From assembly GCF_007997085.1 (NCBI RefSeq), contig NZ_VORR01000031.1, positions 1 through 51,825 of the forward strand: DNA of 51,825 nucleotides, in the 5' to 3' direction. The translations under genes were made by a program, and so were the position numbers. The stretch is from Polaribacter sp. IC066 (GTDB lineage: Bacteria > Bacteroidota > Bacteroidia > Flavobacteriales > Flavobacteriaceae). Shown in pieces: positions 33,220 to 40,714 of this stretch. Below the pieces are notes generated by a model. It was not told where the DNA came from. It saw nothing but the letters and a program-made list of their open reading frames with translations, and did not search any database. Each line of letters begins with the position of its first letter. Position 1 is the stretch's first letter.

Positions 33220-34953
33220 TTACAACAAACCAAATTGTTTAAAATGATGCGTAAAATGTTTTACTTGAAATTTCTTCCATGCTTCAAAATCTAACTCCCC
33301 AAAAAATGGATGCACAATCGTTCTATTTTTATCGTCTGTAAAAACTTTTACAAATACTTCTAGTTGGTGCAGTAAATCGTCAGTTGCCAAATGAAGCGAA
33401 CTAAATTTTAGATCAATTGGTTCATCAGACAAAAAAGAAGCTCTAAAACCCGTTTGCAATTCATTTTCAGTATTTAAAAATGGTTTTCTTCTTGCTGTTT
33501 TTTCATCAGAAACATACACATCAACGTTCCAATTTCCGCTGGCTATTTGTGTTACCGCGCTTAAATGCTCTATCATTTGTTGCGCATTCATCGTGCCAAA
33601 AACAGGTTTCGAATTTTTATCCAAAGAAGACAATGTTTCTTTAATTGTATTAAAATTTAAAAAATCTACCCAGTTTACTTTTGGCTTTCTTAAGGTATTT
33701 ATTTTCTCAACAACCGCAGAGTGCGTCACTGTTCTTTTATCAAAATAAGTTGTAATAATTTCTTTTTCTTCTTGTGTGGCATCAAACTGATTCAAAATAT
33801 TTTGCAGATGCATTTTCATGTGTCCAAACTGAATTCCTTTAGTTGTAAGCGCTCTTAAGGCCGCGAAATTTTGTGCTAAACCTGCTGCTGCTATAATTTG
33901 CATTAGCACTCTTGCGGATGGTTTTTGCAGCATTTGTAAAGAAATTTTCGCCATCGGATGTAAAGCTGTTAATCCGCCAACGGTTCCTAATGCTAACGGC
34001 AGCTCTATCCAGAATTTAAAAACACCACCCTCAATAGAACAATGAGAAAGGCTAGAATACGAGCCAGAACGCGAAGCATACGCATGGGCACCAGCCTCGA
34101 TAGCTCTAAAATCATTGCCAGTTGCCAAAACTACGGCATCAATTCCGTTCATAATTCCTTTATTGTGCGTAACCGCTCGGTAAGGCTCTATTTCTGCAAT
34201 TTTTACTGCTTGATAAAATTTCTCTGCAAATTTCTGCGGATTATCGCCTCCTAAATCATCTATTTTACAACTCACTTCTGCTCGTACCAAACATTCTGGC
34301 ACAAAATTAGACAAGATGCTCATTACAATTTCGATATCGGCTGTTTCAAACTTTTTTGCGATCGCTTCTAAACAAGAATTGATAAAGTTTGCGCCCATAG
34401 AATCTTTCGTTTCAAAAGTTGCATTCAATTGATAGTAGTTGGCTAATTTAGCTGTTTTATCGACCAACTTGATATCTAAAATTCCGCCACCACGCTTCTC
34501 CATATTCTTTGTAATGGAAGCTGTAGCCGCAAATAATTCAGTTTTATTTTTATTAAAATAATCTTCTAAATCATTATACTTGCCAGAATACATAAAATGG
34601 ACTTGACCAATTTTTGTAGTACCTATTACCGTTGTTTTAAAACCGCCTCTTGTGCTCCAAAACTTACCCACTAAAGAAGCTGCAGCCACCACAGAACTTT
34701 CTTCAATAACCATAGGAATTACATAGGCTCTATTATTAATTACAAAATTGGGTGCAACACCAAAAGGCAAATAAAAATTGGTGATGGTATTCTCTATAAA
34801 ATCGTCATGAAGTTGTTGTAATTTTTCATCATTATTCCAATACTGCTTTATAATTTCGATTGCACTTAAATTATTTTCAAAATAATTTTCTGCCAACCAA
34901 TTCAATTTTTCTTCTTTTGTCAATTTAGAAAAACCAGAAATAATTTTAGACAT
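33220..34953 (-). CDS. HMG-CoA reductase with an extra C-terminal DinB/DUF1569-like domain
   Basis: Makes mevalonate from HMG-CoA. Of 577 residues, 1-425 are a bacterial class II type reductase: VIEESSVVAAAS with the catalytic Glu (about 82-93), TKDSMGANFINS (about 182-193), the GNDFRAIEAGAHAYA loop with the catalytic Asp near 281, and GHMKMHL with the catalytic His378. Residues of about 445-577 form a separate domain (PVFGTMNAQQMIEHLSAVTQ; HPFFGELDFEAWKKFQVKHF; THHFKQFG) that resembles DinB-superfamily DUF1569 proteins. I chose ATG 34953 because it gives the normal start MSKIISGFSKLTKEE, has AAAGAGAG before it and a -7 box 25 bp upstream. An upstream frame to 35160 is not coding-like. Confidence 0.92.
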   Translation of the reverse strand: MSKIISGFSKLTKEEKLNWLAENYFENNLSAIEIIKQYWNNDEKLQQLHDDFIENTITNFYLPFGVAPNFVINNRAYVIPMVIEESSVVAAASLVGKFWSTRGGFKTTVIGTTKIGQVHFMYSGKYNDLEDYFNKNKTELFAATASITKNMEKRGGGILDIKLVDKTAKLANYYQLNATFETKDSMGANFINSCLEAIAKKFETADIEIVMSILSNFVPECLVRAEVSCKIDDLGGDNPQKFAEKFYQAVKIAEIEPYRAVTHNKGIMNGIDAVVLATGNDFRAIEAGAHAYASRSGSYSSLSHCSIEGGVFKFWIELPLALGTVGGLTALHPMAKISLQMLQKPSARVLMQIIAAAGLAQNFAALRALTTKGIQFGHMKMHLQNILNQFDATQEEKEIITTYFDKRTVTHSAVVEKINTLRKPKVNWVDFLNFNTIKETLSSLDKNSKPVFGTMNAQQMIEHLSAVTQIASGNWNVDVYVSDEKTARRKPFLNTENELQTGFRASFLSDEPIDLKFSSLHLATDDLLHQLEVFVKVFTDDKNRTIVHPFFGELDFEAWKKFQVKHFTHHFKQFGLL

Positions 34954-34978
34954 CTCTCTTTTTATTTTCTTTAAGACA

Positions 34979-34986
34979 CAAATATA
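34979..34986 (-). promoter_or_regulatory. -7 promoter box of HMG-CoA reductase
   Basis: The minus strand reads TATATTTG, 25 bp before ATG 34953. It lies within the longer frame that extends to 35160, which supports the downstream start. Confidence 0.6.
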
Positions 34987-35219
34987 AAGTAATCTGTAAA
35001 AAATTAGCTTTAATTGTACTATAGATTTTAATAAACGAACCCAATACAAAAGATTTAAATAACGTCTAACCTGCCCAAATATAAAATAACTATTTTCTCT
35101 TAAATTATCCTTAAAAAATTCACTACAAAAACACAAATAGTAACGATTTAATAAAAACATTTAATGTTTATCATAATTAAATTTAATAGTGAACTATATT
35201 TTTTAAATAGCTAATAATT

Positions 35220-35227
35220 TATCTTTG
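35220..35227 (+). promoter_or_regulatory. -7 promoter box of the prohibitin-like gene
   Basis: TATCTTTG, 29 bp before ATG 35257. With the box at 34979-34986 it makes the 303-bp gap a divergent promoter region. Confidence 0.6.
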
Positions 35228-35256
35228 ATTACAAATAATAGTTAAAGTAACCAAAT

Positions 35257-36081
35257 ATGAAAAATGTAAGTTTAATAGCAATTTTAGGAATGTTTTTACT
35301 TTCTAGTTGCGCAGTTGTGAGACCGGGAGAAGTAGGTATTAAACAAACTTTAGGTAAATTATCTAAAGAAGTAAAAACCCAAGGAACTGTTCTTTACAAT
35401 CCTTTTATAAGTAAAGTTCTTAAAGAATCTACAAAAACTAGTAACATAAAATTAGTACTGAGCTTGCCAAGTAAAGAGGGCTTAAGTGTAAATTCTGAAA
35501 TCTCAATTTTATATCGATTAGAAGCAAACAAAGTTGCCTCTGTTCTTGAGAATTTAGGACAAGATTACGAATCAATAATCACAAGTGTATTTAGATCTGC
35601 AGCTTCAGATGTGTGTGCAAAGTTTTTTGCGAAAGACATGCACTCCGGAAAAAGAGCAGACATTGAGACTGAAATTTTAGCGAAGATGAAAGTGAATCTT
35701 GAAAAGCAAGCAGAGGGCCAAGCAGATGGTATCCAGTTAATTGCTGTTCTGATGAAAAGAATTCAATTACCAAGAGGTTTAGCAAATTCTATTGAAAGAA
35801 AGTTACAGGCCGAACAAGATGCAATGCGATTAAAATTTGTTTTAGAGCAAGAATTGTTAGAAGCAGAAAGAAAAATTATTAGTGCCAAAGGAGAAAGAGA
35901 TGCACAACTAATTATTGCAGAAGGTTTAACACCAGATATTTTAAAATTAAAAGCTATTGAAGCGTTTAGAGAATTGGCAAGATCTGCCAATGCTAAAACT
36001 ATTATTACAGATGGCAAAACCCCTTTAATCATCGGCACCGATGATGCAAAAGCAACAAAAGAAAATGAAAATAAAAAATAA
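35257..36081 (+). CDS. prohibitin-like SPFH-domain lipoprotein
   Basis: A 274-residue membrane-attached protein. Instead of a transmembrane helix it starts with a lipoprotein signal (MKNVSLIAILGMFLLSSCAV). The SPFH domain follows at about 20-190 (VRPGEVGIKQTLGKL; SVNSEISILYRLE; FRSAASDVCAKFFAKDMHSGKRADIE), then a charged helix at about 180-235 (ERKLQAEQDAMRLKFVLEQE; AERKIISAKGERDAQLIIAEG) typical of prohibitin coiled coils. SPFH proteins form large ring scaffolds, often controlling membrane proteases. A lipid anchor would place it on the periplasmic side or at the outer membrane. It is monocistronic, with its own promoter box and a terminator. Confidence 0.87.
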   Translation: MKNVSLIAILGMFLLSSCAVVRPGEVGIKQTLGKLSKEVKTQGTVLYNPFISKVLKESTKTSNIKLVLSLPSKEGLSVNSEISILYRLEANKVASVLENLGQDYESIITSVFRSAASDVCAKFFAKDMHSGKRADIETEILAKMKVNLEKQAEGQADGIQLIAVLMKRIQLPRGLANSIERKLQAEQDAMRLKFVLEQELLEAERKIISAKGERDAQLIIAEGLTPDILKLKAIEAFRELARSANAKTIITDGKTPLIIGTDDAKATKENENKK

Positions 36082-36099
36082 TTCTTTTAAATAAATTAC

Positions 36100-36137
36100 A
36101 ATCTCGATAATCTTAAAATGTTATCGAGATTTTTTTT
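36100..36137 (+). terminator. terminator of the prohibitin-like gene
   Basis: Arms aatctcgataa (36100-36110) and ttatcgagatt (36121-36131) pair perfectly and are followed by a T run. Confidence 0.9.
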
Positions 36138-36271
36138 TGCTAAAAAATGATAAAAACAAAATATTTCTTCAATATTTAAAATTCTAGATTTAAAACTTCG
36201 ATTAATAAAACCTATTTTTTCACATTATTTTCGTAAACTTGGAAAACTTTTTATAAAATATAAAGTCTCAA

Positions 36272-38464
36272 ATGAAAAACCTCATCATTATAGCAACCGT
36301 CTTACTTATTGTAGGCTGTAAAGAAAACACTTCTAACAACAAATTGACAAAAACTAAAGAAATCACACTTGAAGAAATTTGGGATAAAACTTTTTCTCCT
36401 GAAAAAATGAATGCTTTAAATTCTATGAATGGCAATTTCTATTCGCTTTTAAATATTGATAAAGAATCTGGAGCAACCACTGTAGATACTTATAGTTATG
36501 CTACTTTAGAAAAAGTTGCCACCATTGTAAATAGTAAAGATTTAGAAAAAATCGAATCTATTTCTTCTTATAGTTTTAACAATGATGAAACTAAAATAAT
36601 TCTAGGAACCGATTTTAAGAAGATTTATAGACATTCTTTTACGGGCACCTTTTATGCTTATGATATTGCTTCTAAAAAAGTAACTTTAATAGAAAAAGAT
36701 ATTCAAGAGCCTATTTTTTCTCCGGATAACCAAAAAGTTGCCTACGCTAAAGACAATAATATTTTTATCAAAGATTTTTCTAGAAATAAAATTACGCAAG
36801 TAACTAAAGACGGAAAAAAGAATCATATTATAAACGGAATTACAGATTGGGTTTACGAAGAAGAGTTTGGTTTTGTAAGAGCTTTTGAATGGAGCAACGA
36901 TAGCAAATACTTGGCTTTTTTACGTTTTGATGAAACGGATGTTCCTACTTTTTCTATGGATATTGTGGGTAAAGAAAATTATCCTGATCAACAGGTATTC
37001 AAATACCCAAAAGCAGGAGAAAAAAATGCTGATGTTACACTGCACATGTACACTGTTGATTCTCAAAACACGAAAAAAATTAGTCTAGGCGATTATGAAT
37101 ATATCCCAAGAATAAAATGGTCTAACGACGATGCTGTTCTTGTAGCAACGACGTTAAATCGTCATCAAAATAGTTTAAACCTCCATAAAGTAAATGCTTT
37201 AAAAAACACTGCTACTTTACTTTTTAACGAAACAGACAAAGCTTATATAAATGTTACTGACAATCTTACTTTTTTAGCGGATAATTCTTTTATTTGGACC
37301 AGTGAAAATGATGGATTTAATCATATTTATCACTATGATTTTAATGGTAATTTAATCAATCAAATTACAAAAGGAAATTGGGAAGTAACTAAATATTACG
37401 GATTTAATCAAGAAAAGAAAACTATTTATTACCAATCTGTAGAAAACGGCTCTACCAATAGAGGCGTTTATTCCGTTGGCTTAAATGGTGAAACTAAAAA
37501 ATTATTAAGCAATAAAGAAGGTCAAAATAGTGCGGCTTTTAGCACCAACTTAAACTACTTTATCAACACGTTTTCTTCATCAGCAATTCCGCCAGTTTAT
37601 TCGCTATACACTGCAGAAGGTGAAATGCTTAAAGTAATTGAAGACAATGCAGCACTTAAAGATAAATTATCAATGTATGCCATGAGTTCTAAAGAGTTTT
37701 CTACAATTACTATTAATGGAAATGATTTAAACATGTGGATGCTTAAACCTGTAGATTTTGACGAAAACAAGAAGTACCCAATGTTAATGTTTCAATACTC
37801 GGGTCCTGGATCTCAAAAAGTAAGCAATAGCTGGAATGACTCTAATGATTATTGGCACAATATGTTAGCGCAAAAAGGAATGATTATAGTGTGTGTTGAT
37901 GGTCGTGGAACAGGCTTAAAAGGTGCTGATTTTAAAAAATCTACCTATTTAAATTTGGTAAAATTTGAAACTGAAGATCAAATTGCTTCCGCTAAAAAAT
38001 TGGCAGAGCGTTCTTATATCGATGAAAACAATATCGGTATTTGGGGTTGGTCTTTTGGTGGGCATATGAGTACAAATTCGCTTTTAAAAGGAAGTGATAT
38101 TTTTACAACAGCAATTGCAGTGGCACCTGTAACTTCTTGGCGGTTTTATGATTCTGTTTACACAGAACGTTTTTTAAGAACTCCGCAAGAAAACCCTGCT
38201 GGTTATGATGAAAATTCTCCTGTAAATTATGCAGAAAAATTAGAAGGAAATTACCTATTAGTGCATGGCACTGGTGATGATAATGTGCATGTTCAAAACA
38301 GTTATAGAATGATTAACGCTTTAATTGAAGCCAATAAACAGTTTGATATGTTTATTGTGCCAGATAGAACACATTCCATTGTAAAAGGAAAAAATATGCG
38401 CTTAAATTTATACACAAAAATGACAAATTTTGTAGAAGAGCATCTAATTAATAAATCAAAATAA
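36272..38464 (+). CDS. S9 prolyl oligopeptidase, dipeptidyl-peptidase-IV-like lipoprotein
   Basis: Releases N-terminal dipeptides, typically X-Pro, from peptides outside the cytoplasm. The 730-residue protein has a lipoprotein signal (ATVLLIVGCK), a DPPIV-type beta-propeller at about 60-480 (NGITDWVYEEEFGFVRAFEW with the substrate-binding Glu pair; FLRFDETDVPTFSMD) and an S9 catalytic domain. There Ser593 lies in GWSFGG, Asp669 in HGTGDDNVHVQ and His701 in DRTHSI. The length is normal for DPP IV of Bacteroidota. A POT peptide transporter starts 23 bp downstream, so cleavage and uptake are probably co-expressed. Confidence 0.95.
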   Translation: MKNLIIIATVLLIVGCKENTSNNKLTKTKEITLEEIWDKTFSPEKMNALNSMNGNFYSLLNIDKESGATTVDTYSYATLEKVATIVNSKDLEKIESISSYSFNNDETKIILGTDFKKIYRHSFTGTFYAYDIASKKVTLIEKDIQEPIFSPDNQKVAYAKDNNIFIKDFSRNKITQVTKDGKKNHIINGITDWVYEEEFGFVRAFEWSNDSKYLAFLRFDETDVPTFSMDIVGKENYPDQQVFKYPKAGEKNADVTLHMYTVDSQNTKKISLGDYEYIPRIKWSNDDAVLVATTLNRHQNSLNLHKVNALKNTATLLFNETDKAYINVTDNLTFLADNSFIWTSENDGFNHIYHYDFNGNLINQITKGNWEVTKYYGFNQEKKTIYYQSVENGSTNRGVYSVGLNGETKKLLSNKEGQNSAAFSTNLNYFINTFSSSAIPPVYSLYTAEGEMLKVIEDNAALKDKLSMYAMSSKEFSTITINGNDLNMWMLKPVDFDENKKYPMLMFQYSGPGSQKVSNSWNDSNDYWHNMLAQKGMIIVCVDGRGTGLKGADFKKSTYLNLVKFETEDQIASAKKLAERSYIDENNIGIWGWSFGGHMSTNSLLKGSDIFTTAIAVAPVTSWRFYDSVYTERFLRTPQENPAGYDENSPVNYAEKLEGNYLLVHGTGDDNVHVQNSYRMINALIEANKQFDMFIVPDRTHSIVKGKNMRLNLYTKMTNFVEEHLINKSK

Positions 38465-38487
38465 TCAACTAAAACAAAAGAATAATT

Positions 38488-40029
38488 ATGTTAGACAAAG
38501 GAGTGAATGCAACTGCAGAAGACCCGCAACTATTTGGACATCCAAAAGGGTTATTTTATTTATTCTTTGCAGAATTATGGGAGCGTTTTAGTTTCTATGG
38601 TATGCGAGCGTTGCTAACGCTTTACATGGTTGAAGAAATTTTTAAATCATTATCTAATAGAGATTATGCCACAGCAGCTGTTTATGCATCTTATGGTTCT
38701 TTAGTGTATGCTTCTACTGTAATTGGTGGTCAAATTTCTGATAAAATATTAGGAATGCGAAGTTCTATTTTTTTAGGCGGAATTCTAATGTCTATTGGTC
38801 ATTTTGTTTTAGCAGTTGAAAATGATATTGCTTTCTTTTTAGCCTTGGCCTTTATTATTGTTGGTAACGGGTTTTTTAAACCCAACATATCAACCTTTGT
38901 TGGAGCTTTATATAAAGATGGCGATGTAAGAAAAGATTCTGGATTTACTATATTCTATATGGGTATAAATATAGGCGGCTGGGTTGCTCCATTATTATGT
39001 GGATGGTTAGCCGTAAAATATGGCTATCATTACGGATTTGGTTTGGCAGGAATAGGCATGATGGCTGGATTAATTTTCTTTTGGAGCGGTATAAAAAAGA
39101 ATGTTTTTGGTGATAAAGGTTTACCTCCAAGCAAAGAAATATACGAAAAACCAGTTATCGGAATTCCGCAAAAGACATTGATTCCAATAATTGCCATACT
39201 TTTTGTACCCGTAATTGCCTACATTTTATCTTCTTACGAAGCTATTATGGGAGGAGATTCATTTTTAGGAGATGAAACCATTGTAGGGTTAATTTTTAAA
39301 ATAATCGGAATTACAATTGTTATCTATTTAGGAAGCATCATGTTAAAAGCTACTTTAGAGGAACGTAAAAAATTGTTTATGGCAGTTTTAATTACATTTT
39401 TTATGACCATGTTCTGGGGTTTTCATGAACTATCAGGAAGTGTAATTACATTGTTTGCATCTAGAAACGTTTCTTTAGATGGTATTATGACCGCTGCTCA
39501 AACAAACTCGTTAAACTCGATGTTTATCATCATTCTTGCAATTCCTATTTCATTGTTATGGGGATATTTATCAAAGAAAAACTTAAACCCTAGAACGCCC
39601 TACAAATTTGGGTTAGGTTTATTATTAGCAGGAGCTAGTTTTTATATTTTAGCTTTAAGTAAAGGTAATGCCGATGAAAACGGTATGGTTCCTTTTGCAT
39701 ACTTATTAGTTATGTATTTAATTTTGTCTATCGGAGAGTTATTTATGTCGCCCGTTGGTTTGTCAAAAATCACAGATTTATCACCTAAAAAAATAGTCGC
39801 ATTTATGATGGGAATTTGGTTCTTATCATCTGCATATGCTTTTCAAATTGTAGGTTTCATAGGCAAACAACTAGCTGTAGAAAGTACGGATGCCAATGTT
39901 GGTGGTTTAGATACCTTAGCTATTTACACAGATGGTTTCTTACTTATTTCGAAATATGCGGTGGGTGCTGGATTAATCATTATTATATTCTCGCCTTTAA
40001 TGAAAAAACTAATGGGCAAAGTACATTAA
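38488..40029 (+). CDS. proton-dependent oligopeptide transporter (POT/PTR2 family)
   Basis: Inner-membrane importer of di- and tripeptides driven by the proton gradient. The 513-residue protein has 12-14 hydrophobic segments and the POT signatures FFAELWERFSFYGMRALLTL (E-x-x-E-R-F-x-Y-Y type motif, about 28-47) and GNGFFKPNISTFVGALY (about 130-146). An FFMTMFWGFHELSG stretch is present in the second half. It is directly behind the DPP4-type peptidase, whose dipeptide products it can import, and its own terminator follows. Length and motifs are complete. Confidence 0.95.
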   Translation: MLDKGVNATAEDPQLFGHPKGLFYLFFAELWERFSFYGMRALLTLYMVEEIFKSLSNRDYATAAVYASYGSLVYASTVIGGQISDKILGMRSSIFLGGILMSIGHFVLAVENDIAFFLALAFIIVGNGFFKPNISTFVGALYKDGDVRKDSGFTIFYMGINIGGWVAPLLCGWLAVKYGYHYGFGLAGIGMMAGLIFFWSGIKKNVFGDKGLPPSKEIYEKPVIGIPQKTLIPIIAILFVPVIAYILSSYEAIMGGDSFLGDETIVGLIFKIIGITIVIYLGSIMLKATLEERKKLFMAVLITFFMTMFWGFHELSGSVITLFASRNVSLDGIMTAAQTNSLNSMFIIILAIPISLLWGYLSKKNLNPRTPYKFGLGLLLAGASFYILALSKGNADENGMVPFAYLLVMYLILSIGELFMSPVGLSKITDLSPKKIVAFMMGIWFLSSAYAFQIVGFIGKQLAVESTDANVGGLDTLAIYTDGFLLISKYAVGAGLIIIIFSPLMKKLMGKVH

Positions 40030-40042
40030 ACAACATCAAACC

Positions 40043-40080
40043 AAACCTCATAAACTTAAATTTATGGGGTTTTGTTTTTT
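40043..40080 (+). terminator. terminator of the DPP4-POT pair
   Basis: Arms aaacctcataaa (40043-40054) and tttatggggttt (40061-40072), one G-U pair, then T residues. Confidence 0.85.
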
Positions 40081-40120
40081 CCGTTTGATACCGAATTAAT
40101 GCGCGCCATCCAATAATTTA

Positions 40121-40128
40121 TAAATTTG
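40121..40128 (+). promoter_or_regulatory. -7 promoter box of the thioredoxin-fold gene
   Basis: TAAATTTG, 25 bp before ATG 40154 and downstream of the preceding terminator. Confidence 0.6.
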
Positions 40129-40153
40129 GCACATCATTTGTACTCCATATAAC

Positions 40154-40702
40154 ATGAAGAGAACTTTTATAGCACTGGCAATTTTAGCTTTTTTAAGCAG
40201 CAACATAACGGCACAAAAAATTAATTGGGTTTCTTTAAACGAGGCTTTAGAACTTCAAAAAGAAAATCCTAAAAAAATAATGATCGATATTTACACAAAT
40301 TGGTGTGGACCGTGTAAATTATTAGATAAAAAAACGTTTCAGAATAACGATGTAGCTAGCTATGTTAATGAGCATTATTACGCCGTTAAATTTAATGGTG
40401 AAGGGAATGAAACTGTACATTATCAAGAAAAAACTTTTAAGAATCCTAATTACGATGCAGCAAAAGCACAAACTAGAAATAGTGCACACGAATTTGCAAA
40501 CTATATGGGCGTAAACGCATACCCAACCATTGCTTTTTTAAGTGAAACAGGAGACTTTATAATTCCGTTAAAAGGTTTTTATGAACCCCAGCAATTAGAG
40601 TTTTACCTTAAATTATTTTTCACAGACAAACATAAAGAGTTAAAAACTCAAGAAACCTTTGATGCCTATTATAAAACGTTTGAGCCGAAATTTAAAAGTT
40701 AG
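40154..40702 (+). CDS. secreted thioredoxin-fold protein
   Basis: A 182-residue exported protein with signal peptide MKRTFIALAILAFLSSNITA and a thioredoxin domain holding the full active site WCGPC (Trp50-Cys54) in IDIYTNWCGPCKLLDKKT. The cis-proline is in GVNAYPTIAFL near residue 137. An insert at about 75-105 (EGNETVHYQEKTFKNPNYDA) separates the halves, as in DUF255/thioredoxin_7-like relatives. Probable role: reduction or isomerisation of disulfides in the periplasm. It has its own promoter box. It is convergent with comEC, whose last codons overlap the shared terminator hairpin. Confidence 0.88.
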   Translation: MKRTFIALAILAFLSSNITAQKINWVSLNEALELQKENPKKIMIDIYTNWCGPCKLLDKKTFQNNDVASYVNEHYYAVKFNGEGNETVHYQEKTFKNPNYDAAKAQTRNSAHEFANYMGVNAYPTIAFLSETGDFIIPLKGFYEPQQLEFYLKLFFTDKHKELKTQETFDAYYKTFEPKFKS

Positions 40703-40714
40703 TTTTCAAAATAT

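Noticed and set aside
34954..35160. N-terminal extension of HMG-CoA reductase
   Set aside because: The 69 residues do not resemble the family, contain the -7 box at 34979-34986, and precede a well-spaced AAAGAGAG and the normal start.
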